The position numbers and the translations under genes are program-made. This document shows positions 51,094-59,897 of a stretch of DNA of 64,000 nucleotides, one piece after another (the stretch's first letter is position 1; every line of letters begins with the position of its first letter). The notes beneath the pieces were generated by a model, which did no database searches, had not been told where the DNA came from, and was given only the letters and a program-made list of their open reading frames with translations. Source of the stretch: Sphaerimonospora cavernae (GTDB taxonomy: Bacteria; Actinomycetota; Actinomycetes; Streptosporangiales; Streptosporangiaceae); contig NZ_JBHMQT010000058.1 of the NCBI RefSeq assembly GCF_042435035.1, positions 18,821-82,820 of the forward strand, written 5' to 3'.

Positions 51094-52977
51094 ATGAACC
51101 TGAGCCTTAGCGACATCGTGCCCCCGTTACGCTGGACCGCGCCCAGCCAGGTGGAGCCGATCGCGAGCGATCCCGGCCTTCCCGACGCCTGGTGGCACTC
51201 GCTGCCACTCGACCGGGCCTGCGCGGCGGTGGGCACCACCCAGGTGGCGTCCCGGCTGGCCGACCTCACCACCGCCTGCTGGGCGCACCTGATGCTCGGG
51301 GACATCCTTCCGCTGCTCAGGTTCACCGATCCCCAGGAGAGCCTGCAGGCGCCCGGCCCCCGCGAGAGCGTCCACCGGCTCTTCACCGAGGTGATCGACA
51401 AGCTGCTGGCCACCGAGCCCGCCGAGGAGGCCGCGGCCGCCGGCGCCCCGATCCCCCCGGCCCTGCCGGAACGCCCGCTGCCCGAGGTCATCGACGAGAT
51501 CTTCACCGGACTGGACGAACGGCAACTGGCCATCGCGAGAGACCGGCTCTACTTCGACTCCTATCAGCCACCTGGCCAGGCCGCCCACCACCGGGCCACC
51601 CTGGACGAACTCGCCCAGCGGTTCTCGGTCACCCGGGAGCGGATCCGGCAGATCGAACGCGACCTGCGCGACCACGTCATGGAGTGGCTGAACCGTCCGG
51701 GGGCGGCCCCTCTGAACGCCCATCTGTCCTGGCTGCGCACCCGGCTCGGCGCGGCCGTGCCGGCGGACGACCTCGCCGCGGCCGTGCCCTGGCACCGCGC
51801 CGAACTCGCCACGCTGGCGATCCCCGCCTGGCGGGTGGTCCGTACGCTGCTCACCGGCTATGAGCAGGTGGACGGCTGGCTGATCGCCGGGGGCGCGGAG
51901 GAGCTGCGGGAGAAGACCCGGCAGCTCTTCACCGACGGACCTCACCCGCTGGGCGAGTCGATGACCATGGTCGGCAGGCTCGGCATCCGCGAGGACGTGG
52001 CCGAGCGCTGGCTCGGCTCGATCCCGCACCTGCGAGTCCTGGACGGCCACGTGGCCCCATGGGCGCGCGGCCTGGGCGACCGGGCCGAGGCGGTGCTGGC
52101 CGTCGCCGGCACTCCGCTGACACCCGAGGAGATCCAGACTCGGATCGGCGGGGACAACAGCGTGATCGGCGTACGCAACCAGCTCGGCGCCGACGACCGG
52201 TTCCTGCGCCTCGACCGCAACAAGTACGGCCTGCGGCGCTGGGGCGGCGACGAATACCTGGGCATCCGGGAGATGATCAGCCGGGAGATCGAGCGGGCCG
52301 GCGGCGAGGCGTCCGTGAACACGATCGTGGAGAACCTCACCTCGCACTATGACGTGAGCGAGAACTCCATAAGGGCGTACGCCGGGGGTCCCGGATTCGA
52401 GCGCACCCAGCGCGGCCACATAAGGATCGCCGGACAGGAGCCCGCCGAGTCGTACCATCCGCGTCGCGACGTATCGATGACCCGCCGCTGCTTCCGCAGC
52501 CGCGACAGCCGCTGGTGGCACCGGCTCGACGTCAACGCCGAGCACCTGCGGGGCTCCGGCTCGCCCCTGCCGACCGGCTTCGCCGCGCACCTGGGCATGG
52601 CACCGGGCGGCCAGCTCACCGCCTCGGCCGCCAGCGGCGAGGTGATCATAAGCTGGCACAACCAGCCGACGATCGGGTCGATCAGGCCGGTCCTGGCCGA
52701 GTACAACGCCTCCGAGGGAGACCACGTCTTCCTCACGGTCTCCGACGGCGGCGAACTGCTGACCCGGTTCCTGCCCGCCGCCGTGGCCGGGCTGCCGCCA
52801 CTCAACCAGGCCCTGTACCTCATCGGCTACACAGCGCCGGTCTCCTCCGAGGCGGAGGGGCTCCGGCTGATCGGCGCCCGCATCGGCATGCCGGAGGACG
52901 CGTCGCGCGAGGAGGTGCTCGACCGGCTGCGCGAGCGCGGCGATCGGGACATCCTGCAGTTCCTCCCGTCGGCGTAG
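51094..52977 (+). CDS. large protein with sigma-70 region-4-like helix-turn-helix
   Basis: A 627-residue protein starting at an ATG with a weak ribosome site. One clear motif is LDELAQRFSVTRERIRQIERDL (about residues 170-191), as in sigma region 4. The N-terminal part has LPLDRACAAVGTTQVASRLADL. The rest is helical with a second winged-helix-like stretch (AGTPLTPEEIQTRIGGDNSV) and a third (VNTIVENLTSHYDVSENSIRAY). It is described in databases, from memory, as sigma-factor-like HTH DNA-binding protein. Its usual partner, a helicase, is only a remnant here. Confidence 0.75.
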   Translation: MNLSLSDIVPPLRWTAPSQVEPIASDPGLPDAWWHSLPLDRACAAVGTTQVASRLADLTTACWAHLMLGDILPLLRFTDPQESLQAPGPRESVHRLFTEVIDKLLATEPAEEAAAAGAPIPPALPERPLPEVIDEIFTGLDERQLAIARDRLYFDSYQPPGQAAHHRATLDELAQRFSVTRERIRQIERDLRDHVMEWLNRPGAAPLNAHLSWLRTRLGAAVPADDLAAAVPWHRAELATLAIPAWRVVRTLLTGYEQVDGWLIAGGAEELREKTRQLFTDGPHPLGESMTMVGRLGIREDVAERWLGSIPHLRVLDGHVAPWARGLGDRAEAVLAVAGTPLTPEEIQTRIGGDNSVIGVRNQLGADDRFLRLDRNKYGLRRWGGDEYLGIREMISREIERAGGEASVNTIVENLTSHYDVSENSIRAYAGGPGFERTQRGHIRIAGQEPAESYHPRRDVSMTRRCFRSRDSRWWHRLDVNAEHLRGSGSPLPTGFAAHLGMAPGGQLTASAASGEVIISWHNQPTIGSIRPVLAEYNASEGDHVFLTVSDGGELLTRFLPAAVAGLPPLNQALYLIGYTAPVSSEAEGLRLIGARIGMPEDASREEVLDRLRERGDRDILQFLPSA

Positions 52978-53016
52978 GCTCGGAAGTCCCACGGGTCACG
53001 GCATAGGGTCGAGAGC

Positions 53017-53784
53017 ATGCTGTGCCTGTACGACACGGTCACCGAGAGGACCGAACCGATCGTCCCGCCCGGTTCACGGGTCCTGCGGATGCGCGTCCAC
53101 GTACCCGGTCATGATCCGAGAGGGGAGGCCGGCCGCCGGTCCGCACGTCTGGACGAACTGCGCCCGCTTCTGCTCGCCGATCTGGTCCGCAGGACGGCCG
53201 AGCGGCAGCGGCTGCATGTGCTCGCCGTCCATGACGGAGAGCCGCCCCGCGACGAAACCCTCGCGCTCAACATCCGCCCGCAGGAGCACCCTCCGCCCCC
53301 GGCGGGCGCCGATGTGCGGATCGACCTGCACGTCGGCGCGGTCGCTCCCGGCATCGTCTCTCCCGGCCGCTGGACGCGAACCGGGCGGGTCGGGCTCCCG
53401 GGGGAGCCGGATGCCTCGTACCTGTCTGATGTCTCCGACGCCGGGCTCGATCCGCTGGCCGTACGGCTGGCCTTCCTCGAGCACCGCTACCGGCGGCCGG
53501 TCGAGCTGACCTGGGACCACCTGCGGGCGGCGGATGAGACGCTCAGGCGGTGGCGGCGGCGGGTCGCCGAGTGGGCCGAGTCGCCCAGCCGTCCGATCGA
53601 CGAGGGTCACGCGGCGCGGATCCAGGCCGCGCTCGACGACGACCTCGACACCTCCCTCGCGCTGCGACTGCTGGCCGATCTCGCAGACGCCGAGCCGGTG
53701 CCGCCGGGCGCGCGGTTCGAGACGTTCCTGCACTTCGACCACATCCTCGGCCTCGACCTACCGGCCGACATCGGCAAGATCTAG
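53017..53784 (+). CDS. cysteinyl-tRNA synthetase-like protein without HIGH and KMSKS motifs
   Basis: The 255-residue protein starts LCLYDTVTERTEPI, a CysRS/MshC start. It continues like CysRS with RSARLDELRPLLLADLVRRTAERQRLHVLAV and ends with AGLDPLAVRLAFLEHRYRRPVELTWDHLRAADETLRRWR, split near residue 150. The HIGH region reads VPGHDPRG, the zinc and catalytic core (about 150 residues) is missing, and the KMSKS loop reads GEPDASYLSDV. It cannot be an active synthetase. The frame is intact and well translated. It may bind cysteine or tRNA, or be a fossil. Confidence 0.75.
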   Translation: MLCLYDTVTERTEPIVPPGSRVLRMRVHVPGHDPRGEAGRRSARLDELRPLLLADLVRRTAERQRLHVLAVHDGEPPRDETLALNIRPQEHPPPPAGADVRIDLHVGAVAPGIVSPGRWTRTGRVGLPGEPDASYLSDVSDAGLDPLAVRLAFLEHRYRRPVELTWDHLRAADETLRRWRRRVAEWAESPSRPIDEGHAARIQAALDDDLDTSLALRLLADLADAEPVPPGARFETFLHFDHILGLDLPADIGKI

Positions 53785-53791
53785 CGGTCGG

Positions 53792-54874
53792 TCAGCGCAG
53801 GACGCGGCTCTCCCCGACGGCGAGATCCCACAGGTCATCGGGGTCGAGGCCGTGCGCGGCCCAGGCCTCCCTCGCCTCCCGTAACGGCCCGAGGAGCGGC
53901 TCGCCCGAGAGCACGAACGTGCCCCAGTGCATGGTCGCCATCCGCCGTGCCCCGACGTCGACGCAGGCCTGTACGGCTTGCGCCGGATCGACATGGGTCG
54001 CCTTCATGAACCAGCGCGGTTCGTAGGCCCCGACCGGCATGAGGGCGAGATCGATGCCCGGATGGCGCTCGCCGATCTGGGCGAACCGCTCACCGTACGC
54101 GGTGTCGCCGGCGAAGTAGACGCGGCGGTCGCCCGAGCCGAGCACCCAGCCGCCCCACAGCGTGCGGCAGGTGTCCCACAGCGTGCGGCGGCTCCAGTGG
54201 TGGGCGGGCACGAAGTCGAACGTCACGTCGCCGACGCGGGCCGACTCCCACCAGTCGAGCTCGGTGACGTTCCGGAAGCCCCGGCGGGTGAACCAGGAGG
54301 CGAGCTTGGCGGGGACGAAGACCGCCGTGTCCTTCGGCAGTCGGCGAACGGTGGGGGCGTCGAGGTGGTCGTAGTGGTTGTGGCTGATGACGACGGCGTC
54401 GATCTTCGGCAGGTCGGACCAGGCCACGCCCGGGGGGGTCAGCCGCTGACGCACTCCGGGGATCTTGCGGGACCAGACGGGGTCGGTGAGGACGGTGAGC
54501 CCGCCGATCTGCACGACGTACGTCGCGTGGCCCACCCAGGTCACGATCACGTCGGTGGCGGCTGCCCGGGGAAGCCCGCTGCGGCGGACGGGGATCCGAT
54601 CGGCGTCGCCGATGTCGGTACGGAACCCGCCGTGCCACATCACGCTCAGGACCTCGCGGAAGTCCGGCAGCGGCGTGGTCAGGCGGTCCGAGAAACTCGA
54701 CGGCCACCGGCGGCGCGAAACAGCCGAGCTTTCGGGGATTTCGGAGACCTCGGGGATTTCGGGGACATCGGGGACTTCGGAAATCTGGGGTGACGGGGGT
54801 GACGGGGGGACTTCTGGGACTACTTGCGGGACTATCGGCGACTCCGGGCTCTCAGGGCGGATCGTCTGCGACAT
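53792..54874 (-). CDS. MBL-fold hydrolase of the NAPE-PLD type
   Basis: The protein of about 360 residues starts at ATG with GGGAGGGGTAC upstream. The first 50 residues are Pro/Glu/Ser-rich (SEVPDVPEIPEVSEIPESS). Zinc ligands are intact: SHNHYDHLD, FAGDTAYG, MMHWGTF-like (MHWGTF). VTWVGHATYVVQIGGLTVLTDPVWS is typical of the N-acylphosphatidylethanolamine phospholipase D / UlaG group. It probably acts on a phospholipid or lactone. Unlike the MBL protein at 21 kb it keeps all ligands. Confidence 0.87.
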   Translation of the reverse strand: MSQTIRPESPESPIVPQVVPEVPPSPPSPQISEVPDVPEIPEVSEIPESSAVSRRRWPSSFSDRLTTPLPDFREVLSVMWHGGFRTDIGDADRIPVRRSGLPRAAATDVIVTWVGHATYVVQIGGLTVLTDPVWSRKIPGVRQRLTPPGVAWSDLPKIDAVVISHNHYDHLDAPTVRRLPKDTAVFVPAKLASWFTRRGFRNVTELDWWESARVGDVTFDFVPAHHWSRRTLWDTCRTLWGGWVLGSGDRRVYFAGDTAYGERFAQIGERHPGIDLALMPVGAYEPRWFMKATHVDPAQAVQACVDVGARRMATMHWGTFVLSGEPLLGPLREAREAWAAHGLDPDDLWDLAVGESRVLR

Positions 54875-54946
54875 GTACCCCTCCCTTCCGCATTCCATGA
54901 TCCCCACGCGGGCGAAAATATTCCTCCTACGGCAGGCGGATTCCAC

Positions 54947-55369
54947 TCATTCTCGTGTCGGACGCCACCAGGGGGTCAGGCGGGGATAACCGCCGTCTTC
55001 CAGACCGGCCAGCCGTTCGAACACGTTCCATGAGGCGGGATGGCCGCACACGGCGAGTGAGAGCGCCGACGCCAGCACGTACAGGACGAGCATGGGCAGC
55101 CCGACGCAGGCGGCGTACTGTGTGGCGTGCCGCGACTCGTGGTCGAGAAGCCTGCCGGTGAGATGGCCCTCGGCATGCCTGGTTGTGATCACGTTCCCGA
55201 CCGTGAAGGCCCCCGCCACCGGAAAGGGGATGCGGTAGCCGTACGCGTAGAGGAGCCCTCGCTCGCCGCGTCGGGGCCGCGCACCGCCGATCAGCGCGAT
55301 CAGCAGCCCCAGCGGAGTGGAGAGGTTCGCGTAGTTGACCACCTGTCTGATCCGGTGCGAACGCCGCAT
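54947..55369 (-). CDS. membrane protein with HESRH motif
   Basis: The 140-residue protein has two hydrophobic segments (about 16-30 and 91-110) and the motif DHESRHATQYA near residue 77. The HExxH-like arrangement (HESRH) could bind zinc. No other peptidase motif is visible. The ending SWNVFERLAGLEDGGYP is conserved-looking. Function unknown; it lies between genes on the same strand as mshB. Confidence 0.65.
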   Translation of the reverse strand: MRRSHRIRQVVNYANLSTPLGLLIALIGGARPRRGERGLLYAYGYRIPFPVAGAFTVGNVITTRHAEGHLTGRLLDHESRHATQYAACVGLPMLVLYVLASALSLAVCGHPASWNVFERLAGLEDGGYPRLTPWWRPTRE

Positions 55370-55462
55370 GTCATCAGCATGCGCTTCGTCAACTCGCCAG
55401 TAAAGCAGTCCGATGACGCAGCGTCGTATAACAATTCCACACCGCAGCGAGTCAGACGCGGC

Positions 55463-55975
55463 CTAGGTCCTTTCGTACGACCTGAGCAGCCAGGAGCCGC
55501 TGGATCTGGTCGCGATCACCGCTGCCGCCACCGCGACGACCCCGCCGTACAGGTACCAGAACCCTGAGACGTCCCCCGCGATGACGAGATCACCGGCGCG
55601 CTGCTTGGCGGCCAGCAGGAACGACGACGCGAGCCACCCGGCCGCCGGCACGAGCGCTCCCGCCTTTCCGCCCATCAGCCGGCCCATCCCGTACGGCACG
55701 GCGAACAGGATCACCAGCCAGGCCAGAGCCGCGACGGGCGCCTCCCCCATGTACCAGGAGTGCTGGAATCCGCCGACGACCCCGAGCGCGATACCCAAAA
55801 GGAAGAGCACGCCGTAGGCGGCTCCGGTGACCACGGCGGTCAATGGGCCGCTCAACGGGCTGCTCAGCGGCCCCATAACGCCGTCGTCGTCGAAATCCCG
55901 CCCCGGAACGTGGTCGAGTCGGTGTGACTCCGCCCCGGAGGTGCCGGACGTCTCCTCCCTCTTATGGGCCCTCAT
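55463..55975 (-). CDS. DUF6113 integral membrane protein
   Basis: The 170-residue protein starts at an ATG 10 bases after the mshB stop. The first 40 residues are charged; four membrane segments follow (LTAVVTGAAYGVLFLLGIAL, LAWLVILFAVPYGMG, LVPAAGWLASSFLLA, YLYGGVVAVAAAVIAT). This is the DUF6113 pattern next to mshB, as in other actinobacteria. Function unknown. It is probably cotranscribed with mshB. Confidence 0.8.
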   Translation of the reverse strand: MRAHKREETSGTSGAESHRLDHVPGRDFDDDGVMGPLSSPLSGPLTAVVTGAAYGVLFLLGIALGVVGGFQHSWYMGEAPVAALAWLVILFAVPYGMGRLMGGKAGALVPAAGWLASSFLLAAKQRAGDLVIAGDVSGFWYLYGGVVAVAAAVIATRSSGSWLLRSYERT

Positions 55976-55985
55976 ACGGGCGAGG

Positions 55986-56894
55986 TTAGTCGATGCCCGC
56001 GAACAGGTCGGTCTCGCGGTCGTACGGCTCGCCCAGGCCGCCCTCGTCGTACGGCACTCCGGCTCCGTAGGGTCCGCCGCCCCCGGCACGCAGGATGAAG
56101 TGCTCGACGCCGAACGCCCGCTGGCCGACGTTGTTGGAGAGCGCGAACCACGGGCCCGCGACGGTGATCTGCGTGGCGTGCGCCCGCATCGCGTCCAGCT
56201 TGGCCGAGACGTACGGCCTGGCGTCGATCTCCGTGGTGACCGCCTCGTCCGCGCACCCGTACGACAGGTCGTCCACGGGCTCGACCGTGAAGCCGACGTC
56301 GGCAGCCCGCATCGCCTCGGCGGCCCGCTTCATGAGCGACTTCGGGGTGGCGGTGAGGTAGAACTTGGCGATCCGCCACGGCTCGCCGCCGCCGGCGTGG
56401 GCGGGGTCGGCGGCCAGCTCGAAGGCGCGCCAGGCGACGCGATGCGCCTGAATGTGGTCGGGATGCCCGTAGAAACCGTTCTCGTCGTAGGTGACCAGCA
56501 CCTGGGGCCGGACCTCGCGGATCACCTCGACCAGTTCACCGGCCGCCTCGTCGAGATCGGCCCGCCAGAAGCAGCCGGGGTCGTCGTTGGACGGGACGCC
56601 CATCATGCCGGAGTCGCGCCAGCGGCCCGCGCCGCCCAGGAAGCGGTGATCCGTGACGCCCAGCGCCTCACAGGCGGCGGCGAGCTCGCCGACGCGGTAT
56701 TTCCCGAGGGTGTCGTCACGGTCGGCCGCGAGGTGCGCGAGGCGCGGCGGGATGATCTCGCCCTCCTCCCCGAGGGTGCAGGTCACCAGCGTCACATGCG
56801 CTCCCTCGGCCGCGTATTTGGCCATGGTCGCCCCGGTCCCGATCGACTCGTCGTCGGGGTGGGCGTGCACGAGCAGCAAACGGCGATCGAACAT
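55986..56894 (-). CDS. mshB: MshB, N-acetyl-1-D-myo-inositol-2-amino-2-deoxy-glucopyranoside deacetylase
   Basis: A 302-residue zinc deacetylase of mycothiol synthesis. Zinc motif AHPDDESIGTG (residues 11-20) and the second site HPDHIQAHRVAW (near 143) are intact. TYDENGFYGHPDH is typical. It removes the acetyl group from GlcNAc-Ins. Mycothiol is the main actinobacterial thiol, so this gene supports the host assignment. Confidence 0.96.
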   Translation of the reverse strand: MFDRRLLLVHAHPDDESIGTGATMAKYAAEGAHVTLVTCTLGEEGEIIPPRLAHLAADRDDTLGKYRVGELAAACEALGVTDHRFLGGAGRWRDSGMMGVPSNDDPGCFWRADLDEAAGELVEVIREVRPQVLVTYDENGFYGHPDHIQAHRVAWRAFELAADPAHAGGGEPWRIAKFYLTATPKSLMKRAAEAMRAADVGFTVEPVDDLSYGCADEAVTTEIDARPYVSAKLDAMRAHATQITVAGPWFALSNNVGQRAFGVEHFILRAGGGGPYGAGVPYDEGGLGEPYDRETDLFAGID

Positions 56895-56941
56895 GAATCG
56901 AGCTTAAAGAACGAATGCCGGAGCTGGCAGGATTGGGAGGT

Positions 56942-59005
56942 ATGACAGACAGCTTCCCGCGCTTGCAGGCGAGGACCCGGCGGTTCACCCTCGGGGTGCC
57001 GCGCGGCTTCACGATCTCCCCACAGGGCGATCGAGTGATCTTCCTGCGCACGAAGTCCGGCATCGATCCCGTGACGTGCCTGTGGGAGTTCGACATCGCG
57101 ACAGGGACCGAGCGGCTGCTCGTCGACCCGCTCGCGCTCGGTGCGGCGGACGAGGATCTGCCGCCGGAGGAGCGAGCCCGTCGCGAGCGGTCCAGGGAGT
57201 CGGCGGGCGGCGTGGTCGGGTACTCGACCGACCGGCAGGTGCGCGCCGCCGTCTTCGCCCTGTCCGGCGAGCTTCACCTCGTCGACCTCTCCAGCGGTGT
57301 GGTGCGCCGGCTGGAGACCCCGGGGCCGGTCATCGATCCCCGGCTCGACCCGACCGGCACGAAGGTCGCGTACGTCACCGGCGGCGCCCTGCGCGTCCAG
57401 GACCTCGCCACCGGGACCGACACCGCCCTGGCCACGCCCGAGCGCGACGAGGTCTCCTACGGCCTGGCCGAGTTCGTCGCCGCCGAGGAGATGGACCGCA
57501 TGCGCGGCTACTGGTGGTCCCCGTCGGGCGACCGCCTGCTGGTGGCCCGCGTGGACGACTCCCCCGTCGGGCTCTGGCACATCGCCGACCCCGCCAATCC
57601 CGACCGCCCGGCCGTGCCGCAGCGTTATCCCGCGGCCGGGACGGCCAACGCCGAGGTCTCACTGTTCGTGATCGGGCTGGACGGCTCGCGCGTCGCCGTG
57701 CCGTACGAGCAGGAATATCTGGTCACCGCGATCTGGGACGCGCACGGGCCCGCGATCGTGACGCTCTCCCGCGACCAGCGGACCATGCGCCTGCTCTCGG
57801 TCGATCCCTCGACCGGCACGACCGCGTCGCTCCGGGAGGACACCGACCCCGCCTGGCTGGACATCGTGGGCGGCGTGCCGGCCCGCCTGTCCGACGGCAC
57901 ACTCGTGTGGGTGGCCGACGCCGAGGGCGGCCACCGCCTGATCATCGGATCTACGCCGGTCACACCGCCGTCACTGCAAGTCAGGGCGGTGCTCGACGTG
58001 GACGGCGACACCGTGCTCTTCCAGGCCAGCGGGGAGCCCACCGAGATCAACCTGTGGACCTACTCGGGCGGCACGATCAGCCCGGTGACCATGGAGCCCG
58101 GAGTGTACGGCGGCCGCCGCGCGGGCGGCGTCACCGTCGTCACCGGCCAGAGCCTCGAGACCGAGGGCACCTCGGTCGCGGTCATCCGGCCCGACGGCTC
58201 GCGGATGGCCGACTCGATCCGGTCGATGGCCGAGCGGCCGTCCCTGGACCCGCGCGTCTCCTTCGTCCGGGCGGGCTCACGCGAGCTGTCGACCGCGATC
58301 CTGTTCCCCTCCTGGCACGTCCCGGGGTCGGGCAGGCTTCCCGTCCTCATGGACCCGTACGGCGGACCGCACGCGCAGCGGGTGCTCGCCGCGCGGCGAA
58401 TGTTCCTGGAGCCCCAGTGGTGGGCCGAGCAGGGCTTCGCCGTCGTCGTGGCCGACGGACGGGGCACGCCGGGACGCGGCCCGGCCTTCGAGCGGGAGAT
58501 CCGGCACGACTTCACGCTGTCGCTCGAGGACCAGGTGGACGCCCTCCAGGGGGTGGCCGCGCAGCACGCCGACGACCTCGATCTCTCCCGGGTCGCCATC
58601 CGCGGGTGGTCCTTCGGCGGATATCTGGCCGCGCTCGCGGTGCTGCGCCGGCCCGACGTGTTCCACGCCGCCGTCGCGGGGGCGCCGGTCACCGACTGGC
58701 GGCTGTACGACACCTGCTACACCGAGCGTTACCTCGGCCATCCGGACGAGGGACATTACGAGGCGTCCTCGCTGCTCGCCGACGCGGAGAAGCTGGACCG
58801 TCCGCTGCTGCTCGTGCACGGCCTGGCCGACGACAACGTGGTGGCCGCGCACACGCTGCGGCTGTCGTCCGCGCTGCTCGCGGCGGGCCGTCCGCACACC
58901 GTGCTGCCGCTGTCGGGCGTCACGCACATGACCCCTCAGGAGGTCGTCGCCGAGAACCTGCTCCTGCTCCAACTCGACTTCCTCAAGAAGTCCCTCGGCA
59001 TCTAA
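56942..59005 (+). CDS. S9 prolyl oligopeptidase/DPP-IV family peptidase
   Basis: A 687-residue protein starting at ATG after GGGAGGT. The N-terminal propeller (residues 1-400) has the DPP-IV-type motif GLAEFVAAEEMDRMRGYWWSP (double Glu). The C-terminal alpha/beta-hydrolase domain has the nucleophile GWSFGG (Ser near 560), the acid in DDNVVAAHT, and His in GVTHMT. It cleaves dipeptides after Pro or Ala. No signal peptide is seen, so it is probably cytosolic. It is divergent from mshB. Confidence 0.93.
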   Translation: MTDSFPRLQARTRRFTLGVPRGFTISPQGDRVIFLRTKSGIDPVTCLWEFDIATGTERLLVDPLALGAADEDLPPEERARRERSRESAGGVVGYSTDRQVRAAVFALSGELHLVDLSSGVVRRLETPGPVIDPRLDPTGTKVAYVTGGALRVQDLATGTDTALATPERDEVSYGLAEFVAAEEMDRMRGYWWSPSGDRLLVARVDDSPVGLWHIADPANPDRPAVPQRYPAAGTANAEVSLFVIGLDGSRVAVPYEQEYLVTAIWDAHGPAIVTLSRDQRTMRLLSVDPSTGTTASLREDTDPAWLDIVGGVPARLSDGTLVWVADAEGGHRLIIGSTPVTPPSLQVRAVLDVDGDTVLFQASGEPTEINLWTYSGGTISPVTMEPGVYGGRRAGGVTVVTGQSLETEGTSVAVIRPDGSRMADSIRSMAERPSLDPRVSFVRAGSRELSTAILFPSWHVPGSGRLPVLMDPYGGPHAQRVLAARRMFLEPQWWAEQGFAVVVADGRGTPGRGPAFEREIRHDFTLSLEDQVDALQGVAAQHADDLDLSRVAIRGWSFGGYLAALAVLRRPDVFHAAVAGAPVTDWRLYDTCYTERYLGHPDEGHYEASSLLADAEKLDRPLLLVHGLADDNVVAAHTLRLSSALLAAGRPHTVLPLSGVTHMTPQEVVAENLLLLQLDFLKKSLGI

Positions 59006-59736
59006 CCCCGAGGACATGGCGGGATATATCCCGCCATGTCCTCGGGGTGTCGCGTCAGGCCGCCCCAGGCGAGAGGCGACGCCAAATTCGACCTTGACGT
59101 TGTTGCTCTCCGAACGCGATACGCGATTTTCACAGCAACAACGTCAAAGTCGATGAGCCAAGGGGCACGGCGGCACGGTCCTTCCCCTGGTTGGTCACCG
59201 ACCGCGTCGCCGTACCCCAGCCTGTTGAGCAGGCGCGGGTCGGATTGTTGTCCGGTCACACCTGCGATCTCGAACCACACCGTCCCGCCCCTCTCGTGGT
59301 CGAGATGGGCACCCCACGCCATCGCCAGGCGATCGACCAGCCATAGCCCCCGTCCGCAGGCGCAGTCATCGGCCGACTCGCGGATGGTCGGCACACTCGT
59401 GTCCGAACCGTCGTCGGTCACTTCGACGCGTACGGCTCCGCCTCCGGTGGTCAGGCACACCGTGACCCGCCCGTCCGGCGAGCTTCCGGAACGGGTGTAG
59501 AGGATCGAGTTCGTGACGACCTCGCTCAGCAGCACCAGCAGGTCATCGAGCTCGTCATCGGCGAGGATGCCGCGCAGCAGGCTGCGCGCCCAGGACCGCG
59601 ATCCGCTCACCGACGCCGCCCGCCCGGCGAACTCCGCCCTGCCCAGCAACCGCGGCACACCCCGCCCCGGCCTCGCGGCCTCCCGAACGGCGGCCTCCCG
59701 AGTGACGATCTCGTCCATCCGCCCGCCCGTCTTCAT
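59002..59736 (-). CDS. ATP-binding anti-sigma/histidine-kinase-like protein with odd C-terminal tail
   Basis: The 244-residue protein has a HATPase fold: N box LLSEVVTNSILYTRS, G1 box EVTDDGSDT, G2 box CGRGLWLVDRLA. Such proteins regulate sigma factors or partner with DUF397/XRE proteins in Streptomyces. The domain ends near FEIAGVTG; the last 75 residues run through two large palindromes, including a perfect 19-bp terminator hairpin, so the original stop may have been lost. The ATG overlaps the stop of the small upstream gene. Confidence 0.8.
   Translation of the reverse strand: MKTGGRMDEIVTREAAVREAARPGRGVPRLLGRAEFAGRAASVSGSRSWARSLLRGILADDELDDLLVLLSEVVTNSILYTRSGSSPDGRVTVCLTTGGGAVRVEVTDDGSDTSVPTIRESADDCACGRGLWLVDRLAMAWGAHLDHERGGTVWFEIAGVTGQQSDPRLLNRLGYGDAVGDQPGEGPCRRAPWLIDFDVVAVKIAYRVRRATTSRSNLASPLAWGGLTRHPEDMAGYIPPCPRG
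59006..59047. terminator. perfect 19-bp terminator hairpin between convergent genes
   Basis: CCCCGAGGACATGGCGGGA (59006-59024) and its exact reverse complement (59029-59047) around TATA. It begins one base after the DPP-IV stop and serves that gene. It also lies inside the 3' end of the ATP-binding gene on the other strand. Confidence 0.9.
59089..59152. repeat. 19-bp inverted repeat with 26-base loop
   Basis: CGACCTTGACGTTGTTGCT (59089-59107) pairs with AGCAACAACGTCAAAGTCG (59134-59152), one mismatch. It is within the tail of the ATP-binding gene. It resembles the ends of a small inverted-repeat element, but no target duplication was found. Confidence 0.6.
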
Positions 59737-59897
59737 GCTGATGCTGTTGGCGTGATCTTGGGAGGGGCCTGCTCGTCGAGCACCCGGACATGGTCTCCCT
59801 GTTGCCGCCCCTGGGAGGCGTCGCGCCGCCACGAGAACGCCCAGCCCAGGCGGGCCAGCTGGGTGAACTGCTCTTGCTGCTGGTCCCGTTCCCCCAT
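59733..59897 (-). CDS. small protein coupled to the ATP-binding gene
   Basis: A protein of about 54 residues, start at ATG with GGAAGGG upstream (ATG 59915 is possible). The sequence GERDQQQEQFTQLARLGW, then SWRRDASQGRQQGDHV, is polar, Gln/Arg-rich and has no recognised domain. Its stop overlaps the start of the ATP-binding gene (ATGA), so translation is coupled. It may be a small regulator in the module. Confidence 0.5.
   Translation of the reverse strand: MGERDQQQEQFTQLARLGWAFSWRRDASQGRQQGDHVRVLDEQAPPKITPTASA

Noticed and set aside
59002..59047. Tail of the ATP-binding gene as a real domain
   Set aside because: It is encoded by terminator DNA; no domain is recognisable. Kept as a finding, not as a function.
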